Source: JAUVXJ01 sp964433755 | Lineage (GTDB): Bacteria; Chloroflexota; Anaerolineae; UBA7937; B3-Chlor | Assembly: GCA_964433755.1 (NCBI GenBank) | Contig: CAYSSR010000009.1 | Span: forward strand, 12,394-76,393 | Direction: 5' to 3' | Length of the DNA stretch: 64,000 nucleotides | Shown here: one piece after another, positions 25,199 to 35,103 of the stretch | Layout: each line of letters opens with the position of its first letter | How positions within the stretch are numbered: position 1 is the first letter of the stretch | Position numbers and translations under genes: made by a program | Notes under the pieces: generated by a model | Told to the model about the DNA's origin: nothing | Databases searched by the model: none | Seen by the model: only the letters and a program-made list of their open reading frames with translations

Positions 25199-25843
25199 CT
25201 AGAGTGGGTGCCCGATACTTCGCTCCAGAGTCTCCCGCAATCCTAGAAGATCTACCGTCAGCGCCCCCTTGCGCAGCGCCGACATCATTGCAGATTCTTT
25301 GGCGTCCCGGTCTATAGCCCGTGCGATGGTTTCTTCTGCCTCATCTGTCGGCACCACCACAACGGCGTCGTAGTCGCCTACGACGTAGTCGCCTGGGTGT
25401 ACCACGACACCGCCACAGACCACGGGCACCTGAAGCTGCCCGAGATGGACCTTTGTAGTGCCTTTGATCGAAATGCCCTGACTGAATATGGGGAAGCCGA
25501 GCTCTCGGCAGGCTACGGCGTCCCGCACGCCTCCATCGGTTACGTGTCCCGCGAGGCCTCGTTCCAGCGCAGCAATCGTGGCTATCTCACCCCACCCGCC
25601 GCACGTGTTGTCATCCTCGTGGCTCACCACAAGAACGGAGCCCGCAGGAGCTACGGCGAGTGCCCAGTGAACGGCCAGGTTGTCGCCAGGCCGAGCTTGG
25701 ACTGTGAACGCCGGGCCACAGACGGCCATCGATGACCAGAGAGGTCGAATTGACGAAGACATCGCGTTACGCTTGCCCATCGCCTCGTGCAAGGTTGGCG
25801 TCGAGATCTCCCGCAACGCAGACAGGATTCCTTCAGGGTTCAT
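25199..25843 (-). CDS. RraA-like aldolase/regulator family protein
   Basis: A 214-residue protein of the RraA/HMG-aldolase fold. It has GHVTDGGVRDAV, whose Arg-Asp pair binds substrate and metal in 4-hydroxy-4-methyl-2-oxoglutarate aldolases, and the core WALAVAPAGSVLVV. ATG 25843 follows GGAGGAAGGTGCC; longer in-frame starts add unconserved residues. In catabolic operons such proteins usually act as oxaloacetate decarboxylase or aldolase on a keto-acid product rather than as the RNase E inhibitor RraA. Here it lies between the aminotransferase and the methyltransferase, so a keto-acid step is plausible. Confidence 0.83.
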   Translation of the reverse strand: MNPEGILSALREISTPTLHEAMGKRNAMSSSIRPLWSSMAVCGPAFTVQARPGDNLAVHWALAVAPAGSVLVVSHEDDNTCGGWGEIATIAALERGLAGHVTDGGVRDAVACRELGFPIFSQGISIKGTTKVHLGQLQVPVVCGGVVVHPGDYVVGDYDAVVVVPTDEAEETIARAIDRDAKESAMMSALRKGALTVDLLGLRETLERSIGHPL

Positions 25844-26219
25844 GGCACCTTCCTCCGTTGACTTGCCGTCTTCCTTCAACCTCACATCCTCCTTGGTGAA
25901 GCTATCCTCAGTGGATCGACGGTGTGTATGTCTCCTTGGTCGAACGGGGTCTCTAACACAACAATCATGCGAGTCAGGCCGGGGCCGGCGTGTGAGACAG
26001 GATTGGCTTGGTTAGCCACTGATCACCCCGCACGAAGGCCACCTCCAGTCATGGCATAAGGCCTTCATCTTCTCTGAGCACTACCTACCTCTGACGGCCC
26101 ACAGGGTAAGCTACTCCCTGGGGATGTGACCAAGGTCACCAAACGAGCATGACGGTCTCACAGAGGCCTAGTAGACAAGTCAACCCTCGGAACGGTTGCT
26201 CCCCGCAGGGGCACAGCGC
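25844..26219. other. Non-coding gap
   Basis: 376 bases between the aminotransferase stop and the RraA-like start. No ORF with family features and no clear promoter or hairpin was found. It may separate two transcripts of the cluster. Confidence 0.4.
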
Positions 26220-27161
26220 TCACCGCCCGGCGCTAATCAGCGTCAGATTCTCCGGCGCGGTCACACAGGCCTTGTATGCCGCAACGATCTTGGCCGTAAT
26301 GGGGCCAGCCGTCCCTCCACTAATGATACGGCCATCTACCTCAGCAACCGGGGCGATCTCCGCCGCGGTCCCGGTCAAGAACACTTCATCCGCCATGAAC
26401 AGCTCACCCAGGGTCATCTGGCGTTCACACACAGGATAGCCCATACCCCTAGCTAGCTCGATTACTGTTGCCCGAGTAATGCCCGGCAACGCGGCAGTCA
26501 GCGAGGGCGTGGAGATCACTTCGTTCTTGATCGCAAAGATGTTTTCCCCGGTCCCCTCGGCGATACACCCATTGACATCAAGCATGATGGCATCACCATA
26601 CCCAGCGCTAATCGCCTGGAACTTCGCTAGGATGTTGTCCAAGTAGTTCAGTGATTTGATTCTCGCATCCACGGAGTTGGGAGCCTTGCGTCTTATCGAC
26701 GAGCTGAGCACTCGAACTGGCTCGGCGCCTAGCAGAGGCGGAAACGGATAGGTCATGACGATCACGGAAGCCCTCACACAGTTGCGCGGATTGAGTCCCA
26801 ACCGACCGATGCCTCGGGTCACAATCACTCTGATGTGCGCATCCGACAAGTCGTTGCGCCTCAACGCCTCAAGGACCACGTCTTGAATCTCCTGCGCACT
26901 GAGGGGCACATCAATGCCGATAGCTCGGGCTGAATCAAACAGGCGCCGAACATGCTCGCCCAGCTTGAATACCCCTCCGCCGTACGCACGGATGCCTTCG
27001 AAGACGCCATCACCGTACACCAGGCCATGATCCCAGACTGATACCTTGGCCTCCTTGCCCTTCACAAACTCCCCATTGACAAACACGTAGAGTTCGTAGA
27101 GGTCTCCGACCATGTCCTTGATGCCAAGCCGAAATGGTTCCGCCAAGTATGACTTATTCAT
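26220..27161 (-). CDS. Branched-chain-type aminotransferase (fold IV PLP)
   Basis: A 313-residue class IV aminotransferase like IlvE. The start domain (WDHGLVYGDGVFEGIRAY) and the PLP lysine in RIKSLNYLDNILAK, about residue 165, are present, as are ECN-like IAEGTGENIF and the C-terminal FLTGTAAEIAPV. ATG 27161 with AGGAGGGG nine bases upstream. IlvE converts branched-chain amino acids and keto acids; relatives act on D-amino acids or 4-amino-4-deoxychorismate. In this catabolic cluster it may deaminate an amino acid released by the hydantoinase or demethylation steps. It lies 68 bp after HyuB. Confidence 0.88.
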   Translation of the reverse strand: MNKSYLAEPFRLGIKDMVGDLYELYVFVNGEFVKGKEAKVSVWDHGLVYGDGVFEGIRAYGGGVFKLGEHVRRLFDSARAIGIDVPLSAQEIQDVVLEALRRNDLSDAHIRVIVTRGIGRLGLNPRNCVRASVIVMTYPFPPLLGAEPVRVLSSSIRRKAPNSVDARIKSLNYLDNILAKFQAISAGYGDAIMLDVNGCIAEGTGENIFAIKNEVISTPSLTAALPGITRATVIELARGMGYPVCERQMTLGELFMADEVFLTGTAAEIAPVAEVDGRIISGGTAGPITAKIVAAYKACVTAPENLTLISAGR

Positions 27162-27229
27162 CGCAGCAAACCCCTCCTCGCAACCCAGCCATTCTGTCTC
27201 ATCCTTTCATGCCGTCAATATGGACGGGG

Positions 27230-28900
27230 TCAAGAGCCAAGACCATAGATTGCGTCTGCCCGCTCCTGGGATATCAGCTCTTCTTGGACATCCCGCGCCA
27301 CCAGACTATGATCCCGCTCACGAGGATCGCCCCATCCACCTCCTCCAGGCGTCATGGTCGCTATGCATTCTCCGGCGCTAATCCTAGTGGTCAACTTCAC
27401 CGGAAGTTCTTGCACCGAACCATCACGCTTGGTGAGAGTACAGCGAGCACCAGATGCCTCCAATCCGCCGTCTACCCCCCAGGGATGCAACCTGTGGCGG
27501 TCAGAACTGAGAGTCAGGCTCGCATCTGCCAGGGCCGTCACCTCACGTACCATTCCGAACCCGCCCCGATACTTGCCAGCACCTTCTGACTCCGGGACGA
27601 GCCCATACCGCTCTACACGCAGAGGATAGCTGGTTTCCATCACCTCCAGAGGTGCGTTCCTGGTGTTCGTCATGTGCGTGTGTACACCTGACATCCCATC
27701 CATATCGAACGAAGCACCCTGCCCTCCTCCATAGGTCTCCACGTAACTGAAGTATGAGCCGGTCCGAGGGTTTGGTCCCCCAATGATGACCAGGTTCTCC
27801 GTGCCCGAGGATGCTGCTTGTACTCGCTCTGGCACAGCCTTCAAGAACGCGCCCAGTAGCACATCCACGATTCGCTGTGTAGTGACTATGTTGGAGTGCA
27901 CCACCGATGCCGGATAGTTGGCGCTGACCAGTGACCCGTCGGGCGCCAAGACCTCGATAGGCCGATAGACCCCGGCGTTGGGAGGCAACCCTGGATCGAT
28001 CAGACACTTGGCAACGTAGTAGACACAAGCCTGAACGGTCGGCCGCCTGCAGTTCAACGGTCCTTCTACCTGAGGGCTCGTGCCCGCAAAATCGGCCACC
28101 AGTTCGTCGTCTCCGATCTCCACGGCGACACGAATGGGGATCAACGTCTCATCATCCCATTCCAGGTAGTCTTCGAACCCGTAGCGTCCCTTAGGCATCT
28201 CAGCGATACCGGCGCGCATACGTCGCTCACTGTAATCCATGAGCGCTGCCATATAGAGCGCAACGGACTCGGCGCCATACTTGTCCAGAAGCGCGATCAG
28301 TCTCTGACTGCCCACGTTGTTTGCAGCCACCTGAGCCATCAGATCACCGCGACCCACTATTGGCAGCCGGACGTTGGCCAACATGAACGCCAACAGCTCC
28401 TTGTCCACCTCGTGACGCTTGACGATCTTCACCGGTGGGATCTGTATGCCCTCCTGAAAGATCTCCGTGGTGCCGAAAGCCATTGAACCGGGCGCATAGC
28501 CTCCGACGTCTACGTGGTGAGCCATACTAGCCACCAGGGCAACAACCTCCCCATTAGCAAAGACAGGTGACACGACGGAGATGTCATTCAAGTGACCTGG
28601 CCCAGCCGGATAAGGTTGGTTCATCACTATGTGGTCACCAGGCTCCATCTCGGAAACAGGTACGCGCTCAAGTACACTGTCAACGACTGCCGGCATGACG
28701 CCAAGATGCAGGGGCGTCCCTACCTCGGACTGCGCCGCTACTTCGCCCGCAGGCGTGTAGACGGCGCAAGAACAGTCACGGCGGTCCTTGATGTTGGTCG
28801 AGTAGGCGGTCCTCACCAAGGCAGCGACCATCTCGTCGGTCACGGAATAGAGAGCGTTTCGCATCACTTCCAGTCTAATGGGATCGATATCCTGAACCAC
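27230..28900 (-). CDS. hyuB: Hydantoinase B / oxoprolinase beta subunit
   Basis: A 556-residue HyuB-type subunit beginning VVQDIDPIRLEVMRNALYSVTDEM, the family signature; DHIVMNQPYPAGPGHLNDISVV and GPNPRTGSYFSYVETYGGGQGA are also characteristic. I chose GTG 28900, four bases after AAAGGAGA and 19 bp past the hyuA stop; the longer in-frame start overlaps hyuA. HyuA/HyuB pairs open cyclic amides (hydantoin, N-methylhydantoin, 5-oxoproline) using ATP, or act in acetone-carboxylase-like reactions. Given a corrinoid demethylase in the same cluster, an N-methylated ring compound is an attractive but unproven substrate. Confidence 0.9.
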   Translation of the reverse strand: MVQDIDPIRLEVMRNALYSVTDEMVAALVRTAYSTNIKDRRDCSCAVYTPAGEVAAQSEVGTPLHLGVMPAVVDSVLERVPVSEMEPGDHIVMNQPYPAGPGHLNDISVVSPVFANGEVVALVASMAHHVDVGGYAPGSMAFGTTEIFQEGIQIPPVKIVKRHEVDKELLAFMLANVRLPIVGRGDLMAQVAANNVGSQRLIALLDKYGAESVALYMAALMDYSERRMRAGIAEMPKGRYGFEDYLEWDDETLIPIRVAVEIGDDELVADFAGTSPQVEGPLNCRRPTVQACVYYVAKCLIDPGLPPNAGVYRPIEVLAPDGSLVSANYPASVVHSNIVTTQRIVDVLLGAFLKAVPERVQAASSGTENLVIIGGPNPRTGSYFSYVETYGGGQGASFDMDGMSGVHTHMTNTRNAPLEVMETSYPLRVERYGLVPESEGAGKYRGGFGMVREVTALADASLTLSSDRHRLHPWGVDGGLEASGARCTLTKRDGSVQELPVKLTTRISAGECIATMTPGGGGWGDPRERDHSLVARDVQEELISQERADAIYGLGS

Positions 28901-28919
28901 TGGGTCTCCTTTGCTTCTG

Positions 28920-30968
28920 TCAGCAGACGCTGATGATGATGTTTCCATAGCCATCCACTTCCGCCTGTTGATCAGGGAGAATCACTACGGTGGAGTCCAA
29001 CTGCTCAACAATCGTCGGTCCGGATAGCCGATCGCCCACCTGGAGCTTGCCCCGTTCGTAGACAGGCGTTTCGAGATAGCCGCCTTCAAACCAGACTGGG
29101 CGTGATCCCTTTTGAGCGCCACTTGGATCAATACCGACCGGCTCCTGTCGCTCCAGTTTCGGTTTGGGTAGCTGACCAGTCCCTATCAGGTGCAGACTGG
29201 CAAGCTCGATGGGCTGATCCAGCATGGAGTAGCCGTACACCTTCTCGTGCAAGGCATGGAAGCTCACCTGTACCCGCTCTAACGCTGTAACATCCAGCGC
29301 ACCATGTGGCACGGGGAGGTCCAGCGAGTATCCCTGGCCGACATAACGCATCTCAGCAGAGCGGGTGAGCAGGATACTCTGCGGGGGGACATGTTCGGAC
29401 AGCAGCTGGTCGGTGGCCTGACCCTCCATGTCAGCAAAGCGAGCGTTCAACTCATCGAAGTCGAGCTCAGCACAACGTGCCAAGTACGTCTGGAAGTAGT
29501 CGTGCCGGAAGTCAGCGACCAACAGACCAAATGCCGATGTCACACCAGGGACACTAGGCACGACCACCCTCTGTGCACCTAGCTCCCTCGCCAGATCAGC
29601 GGCATGCACTGGTCCCGCACCACCGAAGGCAAGCATGGAGAACTCACGCGGGTCATAGCCGCGTTCGACCGAGATGACACGTATGCCCCTCAGCATGTTC
29701 GCGTTGACCACCTCAACCACGCCTTCCGCCGCTCGTTCAAGGGACAGGCCAAGCGGCCTGGCGATTCTATCCTCGATCGCACGGCGCGCAGCCTCCACAT
29801 CCAGGGATATCTCACCTCCCAGAAAGTAGTCAGGATTCAGCCGACCAAGAACAAGGTTAGCATCCGTGACCGTTGGTTCTTTGCCCCCGCGCCCATAGCA
29901 GACTGGGCCCGGTTCTGCTCCTGCACTATGTGGGCCAACTCGCAATGCTCCGCCGCGGTCTATCCAAGCGATGCTCCCCCCGCCAGCACCCAGGGTGTTG
30001 ATGTCCAGCATGGGGATCTTGATGTCGAAGCCACCAATTCTGCTCTCCCGTGCGAGACGGCATTCGCCCGCATACGCCAACGCGACGTCGAAGCTGGTGC
30101 CTCCCATGTCCGTCGTGATCACATTCTCGTACCCCGCATCTGCGCCAAGAGCCACGCCGGCCAGCACCCCAGCCGCCAGGCCAGAGAGAAGCGTATAGAC
30201 GCTCTGCTGGCGAGCGGTTTCGGCCGTCATGATGCCACCGTTCGACTGCATGATATGCAGCCTGGAACGGATGCCTCTGTCCTCAAGGGCATCTGCCAGA
30301 TAGGAGAGATAGCGGTCTACAATAGGCATCACGTAGCTATTGATGACCGTGGTGCTCATTCTCTCATACTCTTTGATCTCCGGGAGAACCTCGCACGAGA
30401 GGGAGACACTGGCCTCTGGATACTCCTCTTTGATGATCTCCCGAGCTTGTAGCTCATGAGCCGGGTTTGCATAGGAGTGGAGAAAGCAGACTGCCAAGGA
30501 GGCAACCCCTTGTTCCCTGAGCTCACGCACTGTGCGGCGCAACCCATCAACATCCAGGGGTCTGAACACCTCGCCGGTGTAGAGCATACGCTCTGAGATC
30601 TCATACCGGCGCTGCCTGGGTACGAAGGGCTCTGGCCGCTGTTCCCGGAAGTCATAGAGCTTTGGTCTATCCTGTCGACCGATGGCCAGAACGTCGCGGA
30701 ACCCTTCGGTGACCAGTAATCCAACCAACGCGCCCTTCCTCTCCAGCATCGCATTGGTGGCAACGGTCGTACCATGGATTAGGAAGGTGATGTCTTCCGG
30801 CAGAAGCTCGTGCTCGCCCATTATCCGCTCAATCCCCTGGAGGACTGCTGTCGCCGGATTCGAAGGAGTGCTAGCTACTTTCGCCACGCGCAAGCCCTCG
30901 CTCTCCCCGGAGAATGCTACAACGTCGGTGAACGTACCACCAACGTCAACACCTATGATGTGCTCCAT
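28920..30968 (-). CDS. hyuA: Hydantoinase A / oxoprolinase alpha subunit
   Basis: A 682-residue HyuA-type ATP-binding subunit. It opens with the ASKHA phosphate-binding motif GVDVGGTFTDVV and contains TDMGGTSFDVAL and AFGGAGPVHAADLARELG, all diagnostic. Full length for the family. It pairs with HyuB just downstream; together they form the ATP-dependent cyclic-amide hydrolase. The corrinoid-protein gene precedes it by about 110 bp. Substrate specificity (N-methylhydantoin versus 5-oxoproline versus others) is not readable from these motifs. Confidence 0.92.
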   Translation of the reverse strand: MEHIIGVDVGGTFTDVVAFSGESEGLRVAKVASTPSNPATAVLQGIERIMGEHELLPEDITFLIHGTTVATNAMLERKGALVGLLVTEGFRDVLAIGRQDRPKLYDFREQRPEPFVPRQRRYEISERMLYTGEVFRPLDVDGLRRTVRELREQGVASLAVCFLHSYANPAHELQAREIIKEEYPEASVSLSCEVLPEIKEYERMSTTVINSYVMPIVDRYLSYLADALEDRGIRSRLHIMQSNGGIMTAETARQQSVYTLLSGLAAGVLAGVALGADAGYENVITTDMGGTSFDVALAYAGECRLARESRIGGFDIKIPMLDINTLGAGGGSIAWIDRGGALRVGPHSAGAEPGPVCYGRGGKEPTVTDANLVLGRLNPDYFLGGEISLDVEAARRAIEDRIARPLGLSLERAAEGVVEVVNANMLRGIRVISVERGYDPREFSMLAFGGAGPVHAADLARELGAQRVVVPSVPGVTSAFGLLVADFRHDYFQTYLARCAELDFDELNARFADMEGQATDQLLSEHVPPQSILLTRSAEMRYVGQGYSLDLPVPHGALDVTALERVQVSFHALHEKVYGYSMLDQPIELASLHLIGTGQLPKPKLERQEPVGIDPSGAQKGSRPVWFEGGYLETPVYERGKLQVGDRLSGPTIVEQLDSTVVILPDQQAEVDGYGNIIISVC

Positions 30969-31079
30969 GTGCCGAAAACCCTCTCCTCAAGCATAATGCG
31001 GCCCGACACCTGTCACGTGACACGTCTTCCCCCGTTGCCGGGCCAGTCACACGGCGCGACACACTCGTTTGTATCGACT

Positions 31080-31742
31080 TCACCCACCTGGTCCGCGATC
31101 AGTAACGAGGTCTCGCATCTTCTTGACCCCATTGGCCGCATCCGTTCCATAGGCATCGGCGCCAATATCGCTAGCCCATTCCTCAGTAACGGGTGCGCCA
31201 CCGATGATGACTCTCACCTGCTCACGCAGCCCCGCTTCTTTGAGGGCATCAATGACCCTACGCTGACCCTCCATCGTAGTAGTGAGCAACGCTGACAGAC
31301 CCAAGATGTCCGGCTTGAGTTCCCGAACTCTCTCCACGAAAGTCCCCGTTGGCACGTTGACACCGAGATTCACGACCTCAAACCCGGCAGCCCCCGCCAG
31401 ACTTCCGACGATCTTCTGCCCGATATCGTGCACATCTTCCTCTACGGTGCCCAACAGAAAGCGTCCCAGATACTTGCGCTCGCTTTGCTGCGCTTCCAGC
31501 GCTGGCCCGAGCACCTCCATCACCGCTTCGAAGACTTTGGCGCCGAAGATCAGTTCCGGCAGGAATAGCTCGCCAGAGCCGAACTTGTCACCCACTTCGC
31601 GAAGCCCCTCAGCCCCTGCCTCGACCAGTTCCAGGGGATCAACTCCCGCAGCCAGCGCATCCTTAGTTGCGTCTATCGCACCTGAACGGTTGGATTCAGC
31701 TATCTGGGCAGCCAGTCTGCCCGTCAAATCATCCCTACCCAT
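31080..31742 (-). CDS. Corrinoid (B12-binding) methyl-carrier protein
   Basis: A 220-residue protein with the two domains of MtbC/MttC/MtqC carriers: a helical cap (residues about 20-90, ending GELFLPELIFGAKVFEAVMEVL) and a Rossmann B12 domain with DVHDIGQKIV (D-x-H-x-x-G, His being the lower cobalt ligand) at about residue 104, followed by GLSALLTTTM and IIGGAPV. It should accept methyl from the MttB homologue and hand it to the folate enzyme at 19658. No RamA-type reductive activase is encoded in this window, though carriers of this type need one. Confidence 0.92.
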   Translation of the reverse strand: MGRDDLTGRLAAQIAESNRSGAIDATKDALAAGVDPLELVEAGAEGLREVGDKFGSGELFLPELIFGAKVFEAVMEVLGPALEAQQSERKYLGRFLLGTVEEDVHDIGQKIVGSLAGAAGFEVVNLGVNVPTGTFVERVRELKPDILGLSALLTTTMEGQRRVIDALKEAGLREQVRVIIGGAPVTEEWASDIGADAYGTDAANGVKKMRDLVTDRGPGG

Positions 31743-31872
31743 GCGTTTCGTCTCTCCTTCTCACTTGAGCTGTTAGCTATGGTTCTCCCATTCTCGCAGG
31801 CTCCTGGGAGACGTCTTGTGCAATTGCCTGTACATCAACGACGACGGCCAACGTGCCTCCGAAGAGATATCT

Positions 31873-32982
31873 TCACAGAGTGTACTCTACGAACTCATGC
31901 TCGCAGGGGTGACCGTAGGCCACCAGCATCCTCGAGCGATTGGGCTGCATGATCATCGAACTCAAAGTCATCGTGCCAGGGAACTTGTCATCGCCGTGGG
32001 CACAGATTGAATCCGGCCTATTGGCATGATCGCGATGCACTGTCTTCAGGTACTCCAGAGTGATGGAGCCCGCTTGCTTGTCCATCACCAACTCTCCTAG
32101 CCGCTCGAGCCTCTTCTGCGAGTTCTCGATGCTGTCCCCCTGCGACATCTCAAAGGGAACAAGCTCTTCTGCAACGTAGGAGTTGGTGTGAACTACCTTG
32201 CCGTCCACGCCTGCCATCACCACAGTGCGACGGGCTGTCGTCTCTACCGCAGCCACGTTGCCGTCCACGTCGCCCAGCGTATAGTTAAGCCCCGCCATCC
32301 GTCTCACCCCGGATATGACCTTGACGGCGTCCTCGACTGACCGCTGCTGCAGCACCTTCCGGCAAACGACGCAGTAGGGAACGCCCAACCACGAATCAGA
32401 GGCAAACAACCCATTTGCAGAAAGCCCCAGATAGGGGTTCATTCCCGGTCGCCCTATGCAACCAGCGAAGTTCCAGAACATCACAGGTGGCGCGTCCACC
32501 GGCCTGGCCTTGATCAGCGCTATCGATCGAAGCCAGCCTTCTCCCTCGTCGGCATTCCAGCCCACGTACGTATCGCCGTCGGCTGTAGCCGGGCTGCTCA
32601 CCGCGTAGCTGGAGCAACCACCGCTGGGCTCCAGCCGTCCTTCGTGGGACCACATTCTCTCCAGGATATCCAAATGGCTGTTGAGAGCGAATATCTCTTC
32701 GAACCTTGATCCCGAGCCTTCCGCTATTCCACGCATCTCCGCCACCACTTCAGGGGCATACTCCTCCGTTAGAGGTATAGCCTCGGCAGCGAAATCCACA
32801 ACTTGTTCGAACGATGGACCTCTTTCCCCGGCAGGGACAATACCGTAGACATCTGCAATAATGAGCCGACGGAACATCTCCAAAGACAGCGCAACTAGGT
32901 CTTTGAGTTCTTCACCGTGCTGGTGTCCCATGTCGAAGGGCTGCCCCTCCACTTCGACCATGGGGAATTCTTTCGTCTTCAT
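31873..32982 (-). CDS. C45-family Ntn-hydrolase (acyltransferase-like)
   Basis: A 369-residue protein like acyl-CoA:6-aminopenicillanate acyltransferase and bacterial C45 peptidases. GCSSYAV at about residue 115 carries the Cys that becomes the N-terminal nucleophile after self-cleavage; upstream are GHQHGEELKD and RGIAEGSG. Family members cleave or form amide bonds on small molecules. ATG 32982 behind GAGGAAGG. It lies between the permeases and the corrinoid gene, so it may release an amine from an imported amide in the first catabolic step. The substrate is unknown. Confidence 0.85.
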   Translation of the reverse strand: MKTKEFPMVEVEGQPFDMGHQHGEELKDLVALSLEMFRRLIIADVYGIVPAGERGPSFEQVVDFAAEAIPLTEEYAPEVVAEMRGIAEGSGSRFEEIFALNSHLDILERMWSHEGRLEPSGGCSSYAVSSPATADGDTYVGWNADEGEGWLRSIALIKARPVDAPPVMFWNFAGCIGRPGMNPYLGLSANGLFASDSWLGVPYCVVCRKVLQQRSVEDAVKVISGVRRMAGLNYTLGDVDGNVAAVETTARRTVVMAGVDGKVVHTNSYVAEELVPFEMSQGDSIENSQKRLERLGELVMDKQAGSITLEYLKTVHRDHANRPDSICAHGDDKFPGTMTLSSMIMQPNRSRMLVAYGHPCEHEFVEYTL

Positions 32983-33125
32983 CGCTTCCTTCCTCGCGAG
33001 TCACAGTCTGAGACTCACGTTGTAGGCAGACGACCTTGCCTACTCGCCAAGGCCCGATTTCAACAAGGAATGCCATGCGGCAGCTTACAGTCTGCCTCTT
33101 CTGCCCTGTTTCAGTCTCTTGGTTG

Positions 33126-34055
33126 TCAACGTACTCCCCGCAGTCTCGGGTCCAGTGCATCTCGCAGCGCATCGCCGATCAAGTTGATGCAGGTTACCGT
33201 GACGAAGATGGCCACTCCAGGGGTCACAGCATACCACATCGCCTGGTTGACAAAGCTATAGCCAAGCTGCACAAGGTTGCCCCAGGAGGGACGCGGCGGC
33301 TGCACACCCAGCCCCAGAAAGCTGAGAGCTGACTCGATCAAGATAGCCAAAGAGGCGGTTAGTGAGACCTGCACAAGCAGAGGTGCCATGCTGTTGAGCA
33401 ACAGGTGGCGCGACAGGATCCGCCACGAACTTGCGCCGATGCAAGTCGCTGCGAGGACGTAGTCTTTTCCTCTCTCCACCAGAGCAGCCGCCCGGGCGAT
33501 TCTGGCGACCGTGGGGGCGCTCATCAATCCTAAGGCCAGCACCACATTCCGCTCTTCCGGTCCGAATACTGCCACGACCACCAACGCAAGGAGGAGAGGG
33601 GGGAAGGCGAGCAACGCATCCGAGAACCGCATGATAGCGTCGTCCACTATCTTCCCTACGTACCCAGCTATCAGGCCGAAGGGAACCCCCAGTACGAAAG
33701 CTAGGATCGTGGCTGCGAATCCAATAGCCAGAGAAACCCGACCTCCGTGAAGCACGCGACTGAAGAGATCTCTGCCCAATTCGTCCGTTCCCAGAACATA
33801 CGCACGGCTAGGGGGCTGTAGCATCGATTGGGGATGCATCTCGTACGGATCGTAGGGAGCAATCCACGGCGCCAGAATCGCACTAAGCACGATCACCGAG
33901 AATATGACAAAAGCTGTCAACGCGAACTTGTTGGCGATTATCCTCTTGGCCAACTCACCCCATTGGCTTTTCCAGAAGCGCTCTTTGAACCCCTCCTCCT
34001 CATGCCCCTCGAACAGGTGCTCCAGTTTCACGCCCGTCTTAACATCAGGACCCAT
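33126..34055 (-). CDS. ABC permease (DppC type), second transporter
   Basis: A 309-residue permease with six hydrophobic segments. Family text includes YVLGTDELGRDLFSRVLHGGRVSL, and the coupling loop is YVLAATCIGASSWRILSRHLLLN. ATG 34055 is placed by AGGTGAGG; a GTG at 34064 is also open. It ends the importer cassette, which has no ATPase genes: the next gene downstream is the C45 hydrolase. Confidence 0.9.
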   Translation of the reverse strand: MGPDVKTGVKLEHLFEGHEEEGFKERFWKSQWGELAKRIIANKFALTAFVIFSVIVLSAILAPWIAPYDPYEMHPQSMLQPPSRAYVLGTDELGRDLFSRVLHGGRVSLAIGFAATILAFVLGVPFGLIAGYVGKIVDDAIMRFSDALLAFPPLLLALVVVAVFGPEERNVVLALGLMSAPTVARIARAAALVERGKDYVLAATCIGASSWRILSRHLLLNSMAPLLVQVSLTASLAILIESALSFLGLGVQPPRPSWGNLVQLGYSFVNQAMWYAVTPGVAIFVTVTCINLIGDALRDALDPRLRGVR

Positions 34056-34152
34056 GTTCCTCACCTACAGATGACAGCCTCGGCAGCGACGTATGTGCAC
34101 CGGTGAGCCTGGTAACCCAGCAGGAATCAACAAGCACCTCAGGCCAGCCCAT

Positions 34153-35103
34153 TCATTCATACCGAATGCGAGGATCCAAGAAAGCATAAAGAATATCCAC
34201 GACGAGGTTCACAAACAGGAATACGACTGCTATCAGCAGGACCGAGCTCTGCAGCAGCGAGTAGTTGCGCCGGTTGATAGTGTCCACAATCAGCCAGCCC
34301 ATCCCGGGCCAGCCGAATACCCACTCTATGACCACAACTCCTGCCAGAATCCCGGCAAGCTGCAAACCTACTACAGTGATGAAGGGAATCAGCGCATTCT
34401 TCAGGGCATGACGTAAGATCACGACCCGCTCTTTGAGGCCCTTGGCTCTAGCTGTGGTTATGTAGTCCATACGCGTGATTTCCAGCAAGCTTGAACGCAA
34501 GAAACGCATCATCGGCGCGGCGATCACTATCGCGAGCGTTGTGCCAGGCAACACCAGGTGTTTCAGGTTCTGAACGGGGTCCTCAGTGAAGGGTACGTAG
34601 CCAAGCGGGGGAAGCCACTTCAGGCGTACAGCAAACAGCAAAGCGAGCATGATCCCGAGCCAGAAGCCTGGCATGGCCATTCCCATGGTAACAAAGAGCG
34701 TCACCAGGCGATCTACGAGCGAATCGGGCCTTATGCCAGCTATTATTCCTCCGGGAATGGCGACGGCCAAGGCCATCAACATCGATGCAAAGGCCAGCTC
34801 GATGGTGGCCGGGAGCCTCTGGAGGATGATCTCGGTCACCGGCTGCTGGTTCCACATAGATACCCCCAGGTCCCCTCGGAGGGCTTTGCTGATCCACTGA
34901 AGGTACTGCACATACAAAGGCTGATCTAGACCCAGTTGGTGACGCAAGGCCTCCACAACCTCAGGTTGATTCTGGACCAGAGACCCCCCCATGATCAGCA
35001 CCGGATCCCCAGGAATGAGGTGTATGGACATGAAGGCGATGACGGAGACGAGAAACAGGACGGGCACCATTTGTTGAAGACGACGCACTACATAACCGAT
35101 CAA
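34153..35103 (-). CDS. ABC permease (DppB type), second transporter
   Basis: A 316-residue DppB-like permease, beginning IGYVVRRLQQMVPVLFLVSV with HLIPGDPVLIMGG and coupling loop TRMDYITTARAKGLKERVVILRHALKN. TTG start at 35103 with AAGGAG eight bases upstream. It is separated from the binding-protein gene by 599 bp with a strong hairpin, unusually far for a Dpp cassette. Confidence 0.9.
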   Translation of the reverse strand: MIGYVVRRLQQMVPVLFLVSVIAFMSIHLIPGDPVLIMGGSLVQNQPEVVEALRHQLGLDQPLYVQYLQWISKALRGDLGVSMWNQQPVTEIILQRLPATIELAFASMLMALAVAIPGGIIAGIRPDSLVDRLVTLFVTMGMAMPGFWLGIMLALLFAVRLKWLPPLGYVPFTEDPVQNLKHLVLPGTTLAIVIAAPMMRFLRSSLLEITRMDYITTARAKGLKERVVILRHALKNALIPFITVVGLQLAGILAGVVVIEWVFGWPGMGWLIVDTINRRNYSLLQSSVLLIAVVFLFVNLVVDILYAFLDPRIRYE

